A DNA stretch of 53,486 nt, from contig CALUHO010000019.1 of NCBI GenBank assembly GCA_944320465.1, positions 1-53,486 of the forward strand, written 5' to 3'. The notes beneath the pieces are model-generated. The model ran no database searches. It was not told where the DNA came from and was given only the letters and a program-made list of their open reading frames with translations. Every line of letters starts with the position of its first letter. Positions within the stretch are counted from its first letter, which is position 1. Shown here piece after piece: positions 16,234 through 24,991 of the stretch. The position numbers were made by a program, and so were the translations under genes. Source of the DNA: an uncultured Bacteroidales bacterium (lineage in GTDB: Bacteria > Bacteroidota > Bacteroidia > Bacteroidales > P3).

Positions 16234-16842
16234 CTACTTGACGTAATGAACGTAATCGGCCTTGCGGGCCTTGGGTGCGGGATTGGCCTGGGCCGGATAG
16301 CCGAGGATGCAGTTCCCGATTCCTTCGTAATCGCCTTCGATGCCCCATTCCTTCAGCAGGGCTTTGCCTTCTTCGCTATCGAAGACTTCCTTGGCACGGT
16401 GGATCCAGCAAGATCCGAGGCCCACGGCGTGGGCGGCGTTCATCAGGTTGCCCATCACCAGAGACCCGTCGTACAGATAAGTAGGATACTGTCTGTCGGC
16501 AAGGACGATGAGGACTACGGGCGCACCGTAGAACGGGTCGTTGGTCCCGCCCAATACCGCGGCGTTGAGCTGGGAAAGCTTGTCGCGGGTGGCTTTGTCG
16601 GTCACAGCCACGATAATAGGCGATTGGTTGCCTTTTCCGGTCGGGGCGTATGTCCCGGCTTCCAATACTTTTTCAATCAGTTCCATCGGAGGAACGGAGT
16701 CTTGGTAGGCGCGGATGGAACGGCGGGTCTTGAGGACCTCCAAAGTTTCATTCTGGTTCATGTCGTTGTTTTCTTTAGGCGTGTTGCAGCAGGAACTCAG
16801 CATGAAAAGCGAGAACACTGCCGATAAGATGATGTACTTCAT
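16234..16842 (-). CDS. Nitroreductase-family lipoprotein
   Basis: This 202-residue protein begins with a lipoprotein signal (MKYIILSAVFSLFMLSSCC, lipobox LSSC) followed by a complete nitroreductase domain: LKTRRSIRAYQDSVPP, AGTYAPTGKGNQSPIIVAV, HAVGLGSCWIHRAKEVFDSE and ILGYPAQANPAPKARK. It is thus an FMN-type oxidoreductase predicted to be anchored on the periplasmic or outer-membrane side. How FMN is supplied there is unclear. The substrate is unknown. It is flanked on both sides by element A/B copies and has no operon partner. Confidence 0.86.
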   Translation of the reverse strand: MKYIILSAVFSLFMLSSCCNTPKENNDMNQNETLEVLKTRRSIRAYQDSVPPMELIEKVLEAGTYAPTGKGNQSPIIVAVTDKATRDKLSQLNAAVLGGTNDPFYGAPVVLIVLADRQYPTYLYDGSLVMGNLMNAAHAVGLGSCWIHRAKEVFDSEEGKALLKEWGIEGDYEGIGNCILGYPAQANPAPKARKADYVHYVK

Positions 16843-16912
16843 GATATTTTTTAATTGTTTTGGTTTTTTGTGTCGCGTTTTGCGGAATTTTTGCGCGGAC
16901 AGGAATCTTTTA

Positions 16913-17115
16913 GAAGCTGTTTAAATTTATTTGTTTAGGCCATCGGGAGGGGATTTGGAGGGATGGCGCCGCGTTTTTCAAAGGAGGATAGCCCAGCTAT
17001 CTGACGTGAAAAACGCAAGCAAGACCCCAAATAGCCCCCGATGGGCAAACAAAATCCTGAAACCGCCCCTCAAGATTCATTCTTTTCAGGATTGTAAAAA
17101 ATTTTAAACAGCTTC
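16913..17115 (+). mobile_element. Element A copy 3 (203 bp)
   Basis: The same termini are flanked by TTA at 16910-16912 and 17116-17118. The copy is nearly identical to copy 1, including the CCA loop of the central GATAGC/GCTATC hairpin, with one C fewer in the C-run. It lies in the 341-bp gap between the nitroreductase lipoprotein start and the acyltransferase stop; here the duplicate is not a stop codon. Confidence 0.9.
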
Positions 17116-17183
17116 TTAAAAATCTGTTGCGGGAAACGAATCGTATTGCCGCTAAAGGACAAATTTAGCAAAAAAAATTGAAA

Positions 17184-18407
17184 CTACCGGTATTCCCGGC
17201 CGGAGAGTGAACGCCAAAGGGCGTAGTATTTGAGCGTGGAGACCGGTTTGTGCGCGATGAGCTGGTAGCGGATTTCCGGCCCGCAGTTGAAGTACATGGA
17301 ACGGGAAAGGAAAGTACCGTAGCCGGTGATTTCATCGATCCGGCAGGTGATGCACTGCTTTTCGTGGCGGATTTCCACGCGGTCGCCGAAGAGGGCTATC
17401 GAGGCGTGTTCGGAAAGGCGGTGTATCTTCCCATGTTCGATCCGGCTCAGTTCAAAGTCGGAATCCGAAGCCAAAGGTTTCCCAGTCGATAGCCGGAGTT
17501 CCGCGGAATGTTCGTTCATCCATTGTTTTTGGAAGCGGTTCCATTGGGCAAAGTTGTCGAAAGGCATCAGAGACCTTTTTTCGAACCATCCGGTTTCCAG
17601 ATAACGTGCCGAAAGCCCGCAATCGCAATGAATTCCGTTGCCGGAAGTCCGTATCGTGCCGAAGCGGAGGCAGCGAGGGCAGAGATAAGCTGCGTATTGC
17701 AGGCCTTCGGCCAAGGCTTTGCCCTTGTAGAGGTCGCCATGCGCCGCTTGGACTTCGTAGGCGTTGACATGGAGGTCGCGGCAGATGGCTTGGTAGATTC
17801 CTTCCTCGCTCATGGAGGCCAGTTCTTCGGGCGTGTATTCATGCACTAATTCGCCCCGCATCGGCCCCCGGCGTTTGTGTTCTGCCCATCGGGGACGCAG
17901 CAGGTAACCGCCGGTAATCCGGTAGGTGACCAAGGCAGCTCCCGACTCTTTGGCCATGCGGGCGGTGCGGGGCGAGATGAACTCGGTTTCCCCATCCCAG
18001 CTCCGGTTTCCTTCCGGGAACATGCCCACCGAGACCCCGGCGCGGAGGTTGGCTTCGATGGCGGCAATCGCGGCATCGCCCTTGGCACCTTTCTCCCGAG
18101 GTATGATGCCGAAGAAAGGATTCAGGAAGAAACCGGCCAGGCCTTTGGTCAGCGAGGCATTGGCCACGAAGCGCATGTGCCGGCGCGTGCCGATTACCAG
18201 GAAAGCCGGATCGAGGTTCTGGGTATGGTTACCCAAGGCTAAGAAGGTCTTGCTCTGAATCTTGCAGGGTTTGTACCGGATATGGAACAGGATATTGACC
18301 ACCGGCCCGATGAAGGTACGGCAAAAGGCATAGACCCCGCGCTGGAAGCCCACGCCTTTTGCGATTTGATCATATTCCGCGTTTTGTCGAGTTTTTTTGG
18401 CTTGCAT
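17184..18407 (-). CDS. PlsC-type acyltransferase with zinc-ribbon-like C-terminal region
   Basis: This is a 407-residue lysophospholipid-type acyltransferase. The N-terminal half has the catalytic HX4D motif (GNHTQNLDPAF, His61-Asp66) and the acceptor motif FPEGNRSWDG (130-139). The second half is unusual: four cysteines as CPRC...CDCG (243, 246, 261, 263) form a possible zinc ribbon, followed by a mixed beta region ending near residue 407. There is no obvious transmembrane anchor. It lies 110 bp downstream of an acyl-CoA ligase on the same strand, which could supply the acyl donor. The acceptor lipid is unknown. Confidence 0.85.
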   Translation of the reverse strand: MQAKKTRQNAEYDQIAKGVGFQRGVYAFCRTFIGPVVNILFHIRYKPCKIQSKTFLALGNHTQNLDPAFLVIGTRRHMRFVANASLTKGLAGFFLNPFFGIIPREKGAKGDAAIAAIEANLRAGVSVGMFPEGNRSWDGETEFISPRTARMAKESGAALVTYRITGGYLLRPRWAEHKRRGPMRGELVHEYTPEELASMSEEGIYQAICRDLHVNAYEVQAAHGDLYKGKALAEGLQYAAYLCPRCLRFGTIRTSGNGIHCDCGLSARYLETGWFEKRSLMPFDNFAQWNRFQKQWMNEHSAELRLSTGKPLASDSDFELSRIEHGKIHRLSEHASIALFGDRVEIRHEKQCITCRIDEITGYGTFLSRSMYFNCGPEIRYQLIAHKPVSTLKYYALWRSLSGREYR

Positions 18408-18517
18408 GGGGCGTCTTTGGCATGAATAGGACTTTTAATGTATATGACCGGGTTACTATCGCAACATTCAATCTGTCTCGAAAAATTGTTTTGCTACGCT
18501 ATTGTCGGCAGGTCGGA

Positions 18518-20242
18518 TTACTCGTTACCGCCTGCCTGCCGTTCGGATTCTTCCTGCTCCAGGACCCGGTACGCCACCTTCCCCACCAAGGTCTTGGGCA
18601 GCTCCTTGCGGAACTCGATATCGTAAGGCATCGCGTACTTGGCCACGTACTTGCGGCAGTAGGATAGAAGTTCCTCCTTGACGGCATCCGAAGCTTCGAT
18701 GCCGGGGCGAAGCATGACGAAAGCTTTCACTTTATGCATCTTGTAGGGGTCTGGAACACCGATGATACAGCTCATCTGCACCTTTTCATGGGCATCGAGG
18801 ACGTTCTCGATTTGCGCCGGATAGACATTGTAGCCGGAAGTGACAATCATGCGCTTGATTCGGCCTTTGAAATAGATGAAGCCCTGTTCGTCCATCATGC
18901 CGAGGTCGCCGGTGTAGAGCCAGATCATGCCATCGGCGTGCTTGCGCAAGGTCTTGGCGGTCTCCTCCGGCTTGTTGTAATAGCCGGACATCACCGTCGG
19001 GCCGGCCAGCACGATCTCGCCTTCTTCTCCGTAGGGCAGCTCCTCGTCCGTGCCGGGTTTGACAATCTTGTAGTAGGTGTCCGGGAAAGGAATGCCGATG
19101 CTGCCTTCCTTTTGCAGCTTGACCGGCGTGAGGCAGGAAGCCGTCACGCATTCGGTGGTGCCGTATCCCTCGCGCACCTTGATAGAGGCTTTGTGTTCTG
19201 CCAGGAACTGGTCCAGCTTCTTCTTGAGCTCGATGGAAAGGGAATCCCCGCCGGAGAACACCCCTTTGAGGTGGGAGAAGTCGGCATGGCCCAAATTCGG
19301 CAGCCGCAGCATGGCTTCGTAAAGGGTCGGCACGCCGGCGATGAAGTTGCATTTGTTGCGGCTGATCAGTTTGGAATAGCTCTTGGGCGTGAATCTCGGT
19401 ACCAAGACGCAGCGTCCGCCTTTGGCCAGCATGGTATGGATGCAGACCCCTAAGCCGAAACCGTGGAAGACAGGCATCGCGGCCAGCATCCGGTCTCCGG
19501 GTTGGAACATAGGGTTGGAGGCGATGACCTGCTCGGCCAAGGCGTTGAAGTTGCGGTTGGTCAGCACGATGCCTTTGGTGGTACCGGTGGTGCCTCCCGA
19601 ATAGAGGATTACTGCCGGGTCGTTGTCATCTCTTTCCACCTTATAATTGTAGAAGCAGCATTTGGATAGTTTCATGAAGTCTTTCCAGCGGATAACCGGG
19701 GCATCGTCGGGTATCTTGGCAATCTTGTAGCCTTCGGTGATCATGTACCCGGCGCGGATGGGCTTGGAAAGCTCGTCCTTGATACGGGCCAGGATCACGT
19801 TGACAATCCCGGTATTCTTGCGGATGGCTTCAATCTTGCCGTAGAATTGGTCCAACGTGATGACGGTGATGCTGTTGGATTCGTTGAGGTAGAATTCTAT
19901 CTCTTTTTCGCTCGACAGGGGATGGACCATGCTGGCGATTCCGCCGATAAGGTTGACCGCATAGAAAGCATAGATGGCCTGCGGGCAGTTGGGCATCGCG
20001 ATCGTCACGCAATCCCCTTTGCGGATGCCTATCGTCTTGAGCGCCTTGGCGCACTGTTCGATGTTCCGGACCATCTTGGCGTAGGTGGTGGACTTGCCCA
20101 TGAAGTCGAAGGCGACGTATTTGGGGTATCGGCTGGCGATACTGGCCACCATGTCGAACATGGAGCCTTTGAAGTATTCCAAATGGACAGGTACGCCTTC
20201 GGTATAGGGATACCAAGGCGTCTTGACGGTATTTTCGCTCAT
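18518..20242 (-). CDS. AMP-forming acyl-CoA ligase (long-chain fatty acid type)
   Basis: This 574-residue member of the ANL superfamily activates a carboxylic acid, probably a fatty acid, through an acyl-AMP to the CoA thioester. Seen: the P-loop VILYSGGTTGTTKGIV, the acyl-site motif EGYGTTECV, the adenylate motif YTGDLGMMDEQGF, the hinge KGRIKRMIVTSGYNVYP and the C-terminal catalytic lysine in TLVGKVAYRVLE. The start at 20242 (MSENTVKTPW) fits the promoter box at 20262-20269 and the family; the upstream in-frame ATG at 20350 is not used. It is probably cotranscribed with the acyltransferase. Confidence 0.9.
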   Translation of the reverse strand: MSENTVKTPWYPYTEGVPVHLEYFKGSMFDMVASIASRYPKYVAFDFMGKSTTYAKMVRNIEQCAKALKTIGIRKGDCVTIAMPNCPQAIYAFYAVNLIGGIASMVHPLSSEKEIEFYLNESNSITVITLDQFYGKIEAIRKNTGIVNVILARIKDELSKPIRAGYMITEGYKIAKIPDDAPVIRWKDFMKLSKCCFYNYKVERDDNDPAVILYSGGTTGTTKGIVLTNRNFNALAEQVIASNPMFQPGDRMLAAMPVFHGFGLGVCIHTMLAKGGRCVLVPRFTPKSYSKLISRNKCNFIAGVPTLYEAMLRLPNLGHADFSHLKGVFSGGDSLSIELKKKLDQFLAEHKASIKVREGYGTTECVTASCLTPVKLQKEGSIGIPFPDTYYKIVKPGTDEELPYGEEGEIVLAGPTVMSGYYNKPEETAKTLRKHADGMIWLYTGDLGMMDEQGFIYFKGRIKRMIVTSGYNVYPAQIENVLDAHEKVQMSCIIGVPDPYKMHKVKAFVMLRPGIEASDAVKEELLSYCRKYVAKYAMPYDIEFRKELPKTLVGKVAYRVLEQEESERQAGGNE

Positions 20243-20261
20243 GACAGAAACAATTTGCCTG

Positions 20262-20269
20262 CGAAGGTA
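20262..20269 (-). promoter_or_regulatory. Variant -7 box (TACCTTCG) for the acyl-CoA ligase
   Basis: The minus strand reads TACCTTCG. The predicted start near 20256 leaves a leader of about 14 nt before the ATG at 20242 and argues against the longer reading frame. Confidence 0.5.
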
Positions 20270-20363
20270 CGAAAAACTATCGGCTTTGCCGGATTTTCCG
20301 GAGGAAACAGCAGGAAAAAAAGCAAAAACGCCTATTTCTCCACCTCCCATCGGGAAGGCGAGC

Positions 20364-21545
20364 CTATTTCCCTGTCTTTATGTATTCGATGGCGCGTTCC
20401 AGCTGAGAATCGATGCCTTGGCTGAAGCTGGCCGCATCGTAGGGGGCTTCTATGGTCGGGGGAATGCCGACACCCTCGTAGATATTGCCCTCGATGTCTT
20501 TGAGCATGGTCATGGTCGTGTAGGCTTCAATCACATTGTTCTTGAAGTACCCATCGTAATAGAGCGGGAAGGCTTCGTTCGAAGCCGAGAGGCTGCCATG
20601 CCCTCCCCAGGTTCGTTCGCCGACAAAGCAGCCTTTCGGCAAGCTAAGGATGGCCGTCGTGGTCATTTCGGCCATGCTGACCGAATGCATATCGGCCAAG
20701 GCGACAATGGGAATGTCCAATTGCCGTTTCTTTTCCAATACGGGCAAGGTTTCCGGGAACCAGGGCGTGTAATCCAAACGGCCTAAGCCTTGCTTCTTGC
20801 GATTGTAGCAGATGGTGTGGTTTTCTTCAGCGAATTTGCCCAGTACCAAAGGCAAATCGGATAAATATCCGCCCCCGTTGTTCCTCACGTCTATGATAAC
20901 ACCTTTCAGGTCGGGATAGTTATCGATAAAATCGTGGTACTGCGTGATGACGCGGTCTATCGGATCGCCGGTTTGATAGTGTTTGGTCAGCATGAAGGAG
21001 GTCAGCTGGAAGTAGAGGATATTTCCGTCGATGATACCTGTTCCCGCCCCCATGTCTTCCGTACTCCGATAGATGAAGTCAGACAGCCTGCCTTGGTTTT
21101 GCATTTGCAATATCGCATTTTGCCATTGGGGCGGAAAATAGCCCGGATAGTGGAAATCTTCCCGTTGGAGTATCCTGGCGGAGGCTGGCTGCGTCCGGTA
21201 GACAGTGTCTGGAAGCGTGAAAGAGACCGAGAGATGCCCATCGATCAGATTGGCCGACATTTCCTTAATCATTTCAAATGCATAGTTGTTGATCTCTTTG
21301 TTAGTGAATCCGCTGTCAAGCAAGGCATCGAACTTCGGTTTGTACTGTTTGTACACGGCATCCCAGTCGGTGGGGTCGATGGACCAGAAGACGTAATTGT
21401 GGTTCATGCCGGACCAATAGGATTCGAAGGCTTGCGTCCAGTTGGTTATGTTTTCGATTCTTGGATCTATGATATACGGCGTTTCTTTTCGGCATCCGGA
21501 GGCAATGAAGATGATGACGAGAAGAAAGAATGTTTTGTTTTTCAT
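20364..21545 (-). CDS. S41 family peptidase lipoprotein
   Basis: This 393-residue serine peptidase of the C-terminal-processing/tricorn-like S41 family is predicted to be lipid-anchored: MKNKTFFLLVIIFIASGC carries the lipobox ASGC (Cys18). The domain includes VIIDVRNNGGGYLSDLPL, IVALADMHSVSMAEM with the likely nucleophile Ser288 or Ser290, and FVGERTWGGHGSL. A PDZ domain is not evident. It lies in the periplasm or on the outer membrane; the substrate is unknown. It is 121 bp upstream of the acyl-CoA ligase start on the same strand, and I do not infer a functional link. Confidence 0.86.
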   Translation of the reverse strand: MKNKTFFLLVIIFIASGCRKETPYIIDPRIENITNWTQAFESYWSGMNHNYVFWSIDPTDWDAVYKQYKPKFDALLDSGFTNKEINNYAFEMIKEMSANLIDGHLSVSFTLPDTVYRTQPASARILQREDFHYPGYFPPQWQNAILQMQNQGRLSDFIYRSTEDMGAGTGIIDGNILYFQLTSFMLTKHYQTGDPIDRVITQYHDFIDNYPDLKGVIIDVRNNGGGYLSDLPLVLGKFAEENHTICYNRKKQGLGRLDYTPWFPETLPVLEKKRQLDIPIVALADMHSVSMAEMTTTAILSLPKGCFVGERTWGGHGSLSASNEAFPLYYDGYFKNNVIEAYTTMTMLKDIEGNIYEGVGIPPTIEAPYDAASFSQGIDSQLERAIEYIKTGK

Positions 21546-21662
21546 TGTCTTGGAACTTTGGGTATTGTTTGATGGATTTTTTCGGATAAGTTTATTACGC
21601 GTTTTTGCTGCATATATGAAGTTTGGCCGCGCTTGCTGTCTTTATCCGCGGCTAAGGGGGGA

Positions 21663-22373
21663 TTATTCAGGCCTAGTGCGCTTTTTGTCCAGATTGAAAG
21701 CGACTCCGGCCTGGATCAGAAAACTGTTGAGGTAGCGGGGTGCCTGGTCTGTCATGTAGTTTTTCTGCATATCGGAAAGGCTGTAACAGTACCGACCTTC
21801 AAGCTGGACGGCGATGAGCGATGTGATTTTGTACTCTATTCCGATGCCGATCAGCAGCCCGCCTTCAAAGCGGTCGTCCCGTCTCGTATCGAATTCGTAG
21901 GCTTCATCGTATTGGTAGTAGATGGTACCCGTCCCAGCACCTTGATTAATGCCGAACTGGGTGAACTCAAGGCCTTGGCGCCGAGAAGCCAGCCAGCCGC
22001 CGACATAGCCGCCGGCATCCAAGAACCCTTTGACTTTCTTGCCGCCGAAGGAGAAGCGGGCAAAGACCGGTACGGAGAGATAGTGGTTTGTCCTGTTTTC
22101 GTAAAAACCGTAGTAGGGGGAACGTTCCAATCGGTAGTTCTTTTGATTATAGGACAGTTCGGCTTGCAGGGCGAGCCAGTCGAAGAACCGGTATTGCACG
22201 GGGATGCCTATCGCGAAACCGCTGCGGCCAACATAATTCCAGTCGTAAAAATACCGGGTCTTGGTGTTCAGGGTACTGTAGGTGTAGCCGCCTTTTATTC
22301 CGATGTTCCATTGGGCGGAGGCGGGAAGAATGCTGGCTGCGGACAGCAGGAGCAGGAATAACGCTTTTTTCAT
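21663..22373 (-). CDS. Outer-membrane beta-barrel protein (porin-like)
   Basis: This 236-residue protein has a clear signal peptide (MKKALFLLLLSAASILPASAQ) followed by alternating amphipathic strands with many aromatic residues. Typical strands are WNIGIKGGYTYSTLNT and WLALQAELSYNQKNY, and the family-type GLLIGIGIEYKI lies near residue 175. It fits the small OmpA-like/OMP_b-brl family common in Bacteroidota. No ligand can be deduced. A 117-bp spacer separates it from the downstream S41 peptidase gene. Confidence 0.82.
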   Translation of the reverse strand: MKKALFLLLLSAASILPASAQWNIGIKGGYTYSTLNTKTRYFYDWNYVGRSGFAIGIPVQYRFFDWLALQAELSYNQKNYRLERSPYYGFYENRTNHYLSVPVFARFSFGGKKVKGFLDAGGYVGGWLASRRQGLEFTQFGINQGAGTGTIYYQYDEAYEFDTRRDDRFEGGLLIGIGIEYKITSLIAVQLEGRYCYSLSDMQKNYMTDQAPRYLNSFLIQAGVAFNLDKKRTRPE

Positions 22374-22441
22374 TTTTTTGAATTTTCGGTGGTCGAAGGT
22401 GTTGCGGCGGACGCAAGCGCGTGATGCCGGTTCGTTGGACT

Positions 22442-23383
22442 TTAGAGTGGGCGGAGGCTGGCAAGCAAACGGTTGTATTCGTTGACGAACTCTTCCATGA
22501 CAGTCTTGACCGGCAGTATGCTCTTGAACTGGGAGACATTCTGGCCTATCTCTAATTCTCCGTTTTCCAAATCGCCTTCAAAGATGCCTCTTTTGGCACG
22601 TCCTCGTCCTAAGAGGGACGCGATTTCTTCTTTGCCGGCACCCCGGTTTTCGGCTTCCTGCACCTGTTCAAAGAAGCGGTTCTTAGCTAGTCGGGTCGGG
22701 CCTACTTTCTTGAGCAGCAGAAAGGTGTCGCCCTCGTTGAGCCGGGTGCAGAATTCCTTGAAGGCCGGGCTGGCCGAGCTTTCTTCGGTGAGCGCGAAAC
22801 GGGTACCGATCTGGACGCCTTCCGCCCCGAGAGCCATGGATGCCAGCATCGCAGCTCCGCTGCCGATGCCGCCGGCGGCTATCAGGGGCATCGTGGTGCA
22901 GCGCCGTACCTCCGGAACCAGGCACATCGTGGTCGTTTCTTCCTTGCCGTTGTGGCCGCCGGCCTCGAAGCCTTCGGCTACGATGGCATCCACCCCGGCT
23001 TCCTCGCATTTACGGGCGAATTTGGTGGAAGCGACCACATGCGCCACCTTGATGCCGTGTTCATGGAAGAAGGGAGTCCAGGCTTTGGGATTCCCTGCCG
23101 ATGTGAACACGATAGGCACTTTTTCTTCGACAATGATATTGGCAATCGTCTCCAATTCAGGGTACATCAGCGGCACATTGACCCCGAAAGGCTTCTGGGT
23201 GGCATCCTTGCATTTTCGGATATGCTCGCGCAGGGTCTCCGGGTGCATGGAACCGGCCCCGATGAGGCCCAATCCTCCGTTTTCGCTGACGGCCGAGGCC
23301 AAACGCCATCCGCTGCACCAGACCATGCCTCCCGAAACAATCGGGTGCCGGATATTGAAAAGCTGGCAGATACGGTTCTGCAT
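22442..23383 (-). CDS. Nitronate monooxygenase / FabK-like flavin enzyme
   Basis: This 313-residue FMN TIM-barrel protein belongs to the 2-nitropropane dioxygenase superfamily. Seen: IRHPIVSGGMVWCSGWRLAS, GGLGLIGAGSM, FGVNVPLM, VAEGFEAGGHNG with the catalytic-type His, and IAAGGIGSGAAMLASMALGA with GVQIGTRF. The start at 23383 (MQNRICQLFNIRHP) matches the family; an in-frame ATG at 23455 is a poor alternative. The superfamily also contains enoyl-ACP reductase II (FabK), which it resembles in length and in the EAGGH motif, so either nitronate oxidation or a fatty-acid step is possible. Confidence 0.85.
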   Translation of the reverse strand: MQNRICQLFNIRHPIVSGGMVWCSGWRLASAVSENGGLGLIGAGSMHPETLREHIRKCKDATQKPFGVNVPLMYPELETIANIIVEEKVPIVFTSAGNPKAWTPFFHEHGIKVAHVVASTKFARKCEEAGVDAIVAEGFEAGGHNGKEETTTMCLVPEVRRCTTMPLIAAGGIGSGAAMLASMALGAEGVQIGTRFALTEESSASPAFKEFCTRLNEGDTFLLLKKVGPTRLAKNRFFEQVQEAENRGAGKEEIASLLGRGRAKRGIFEGDLENGELEIGQNVSQFKSILPVKTVMEEFVNEYNRLLASLRPL

Positions 23384-23495
23384 ATCAGGATTTTTCTTGA
23401 ATGTGGAATCGTCTGGAGGACATACGCCTCCCTCGTGTCCGCCTGTCATCTGCATAGACTTGGTTTATGATGGTTTGAAATTTCGATTAAAGCTA

Positions 23496-24719
23496 TCAAT
23501 GCGTTGAAATATATACTTCTATGGCACCTCGCCCGTATTTCGTGATGGAAGCATCCATATAGTGGACTCCCGGATAGTCTTTCAGGCGTTTCTCTATTTC
23601 GTGCTTCAGGATGCCGTTGCCGACTCCGTGGATGAAGATGATTTTGGATAGTTTACGGCTGATAGCCTGGTTGAGGCAGGTCTCGAATACGGAAATCTGC
23701 TTGCTCAAGTAATCCTCTTCCTTGGCGCCTTTGAATTCCAAACGGGTATCAAGCAGGCTTTCCACATGCAAGTCCACTTCAGCCACATCCGGCTTGATCA
23801 TGTAACGGGCCAAGGGGTTGGATTTGTCTTCCACGATAAGTTTCCCGATACCGTTTTTATCTTTTTCGGCCTTCTTCTCGGCCTCCAGGCTCTGATGTAC
23901 CAAAAGGTGGTCTGCTTTGTGGGCTGCCAAGTTCAACATGGGTACCAGCAAGGCTTTCTCCCGCATGAAGACCGGGTAGACGTAGTTTTCTGATTGGCCG
24001 ATTTTGTTGGCCCGGATTTTGTAATCGTTGCTCGAAGGCAGAAGCCAAGTGGGGCTTTCGTCTTGGTAGAAAAGGCATTGCAACAGGCCCTCCGTCCATA
24101 GGCCCAAGTCTTCCCGCTCGATGCTTTCCACGAAAATCTTGGAATAAGGCGGCACCGAAGCGTAATCCACGCCGTAGAACGATTCCGCACCTTTGGTGGC
24201 CAAGGTATAGACCAAGGTGTAGGGTGTATAGTTGATTACGTAAAATTCCACCGGGCCGCGCAGCATGAACTGCTGGTCGATGGGCACTAAGCCGATATAG
24301 ACTCCTTCCGGCTGGGGCTGCTTGGAAGTGTAGCCTCTGGTCAGCGCGGAAATCCGGTTGTCTTCTTCGGCCTGTTCAGCTTGGAGGACGTCTTCTTGAC
24401 GCTTGGCTTCCTCCGTCTCGGCATCGCTCAAGGCTTCTTCATGGATGACCGGGAATCCATGCTTGGCGTTTCTGCCGCTCTCGGCCGCCTGCCGGGCGCG
24501 AGCCTCCTCGCGAGGACTTCCATAGGTGGCCTTGCCTTCGTAAAAAAGGCGTTCGGCAGTGGAAGAAGGCTTTTCTACTTTAATTAAGTCGGTGACCAGA
24601 TAAGGCAGTTCGAAGCCGTCGGTCGTAACCCCGACGGTGGAGGGATTGATGATCTTGGTAACGACCCCTTGGCCTTGCTGGTCGATGAACTTTACTTTGT
24701 CTCCGATATTGAATTTCAT
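23496..24719 (-). CDS. DUF2027 and Smr domain protein
   Basis: This 407-residue protein starts with a KOW/SH3-like stretch (MKFNIGDKVKFIDQQGQGVV) typical of the Bacteroidota DUF2027 family. A charged segment (about 75-130) and the DUF2027 beta domain follow. It ends with a Smr domain (about 330-407) containing IIFIHGVGNGILKHEI and ITKYGRGAIEVYIS. Smr domains of MutS2 and related proteins are nucleases or nucleic-acid binders; the role of this Bacteroidota version is not known. A variant promoter box lies about 93 bp upstream. Confidence 0.88.
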   Translation of the reverse strand: MKFNIGDKVKFIDQQGQGVVTKIINPSTVGVTTDGFELPYLVTDLIKVEKPSSTAERLFYEGKATYGSPREEARARQAAESGRNAKHGFPVIHEEALSDAETEEAKRQEDVLQAEQAEEDNRISALTRGYTSKQPQPEGVYIGLVPIDQQFMLRGPVEFYVINYTPYTLVYTLATKGAESFYGVDYASVPPYSKIFVESIEREDLGLWTEGLLQCLFYQDESPTWLLPSSNDYKIRANKIGQSENYVYPVFMREKALLVPMLNLAAHKADHLLVHQSLEAEKKAEKDKNGIGKLIVEDKSNPLARYMIKPDVAEVDLHVESLLDTRLEFKGAKEEDYLSKQISVFETCLNQAISRKLSKIIFIHGVGNGILKHEIEKRLKDYPGVHYMDASITKYGRGAIEVYISTH

Positions 24720-24811
24720 GGCGATGTTGATTTAGCCCGACTTCTGCAATTTTGGCAGTACCTCCATTTGCGATGCCGGCATCGGAACCGGGGCGACCCG
24801 TTTCCGGCCTG

Positions 24812-24819
24812 CGAATTTA
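24812..24819 (-). promoter_or_regulatory. Candidate -7 box (TAAATTCG) for DUF2027-Smr gene
   Basis: The minus strand reads TAAATTCG, the TAnnTTCG form found at other genes here. It would give a leader of roughly 85 nt. The support is the motif only. Confidence 0.35.
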
Positions 24820-24926
24820 CGGCAAGTTTGGAAAAGAAGAAAGCGGCATGGATTTCGACCTCCGGCCTCGACCTCCGGCCAAGCCACCTACCGGGAACAT
24901 CTTCTTCGTATATTCCCGTTTTATAG

Positions 24927-24934
24927 TATCTTCG
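24927..24934 (+). promoter_or_regulatory. Candidate -7 box (TATCTTCG) upstream of the broken DUF4160 gene
   Basis: TATCTTCG lies about 65 bp upstream of the remnant's ATG. It matches the variant promoter box used elsewhere in the window, and may also serve the downstream mbnP. Confidence 0.4.
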
Positions 24935-24991
24935 CAAATTGGAATAGTTTCAAACCGGTAACAGCCATCATTGATGGTCACAAAGACAAGG

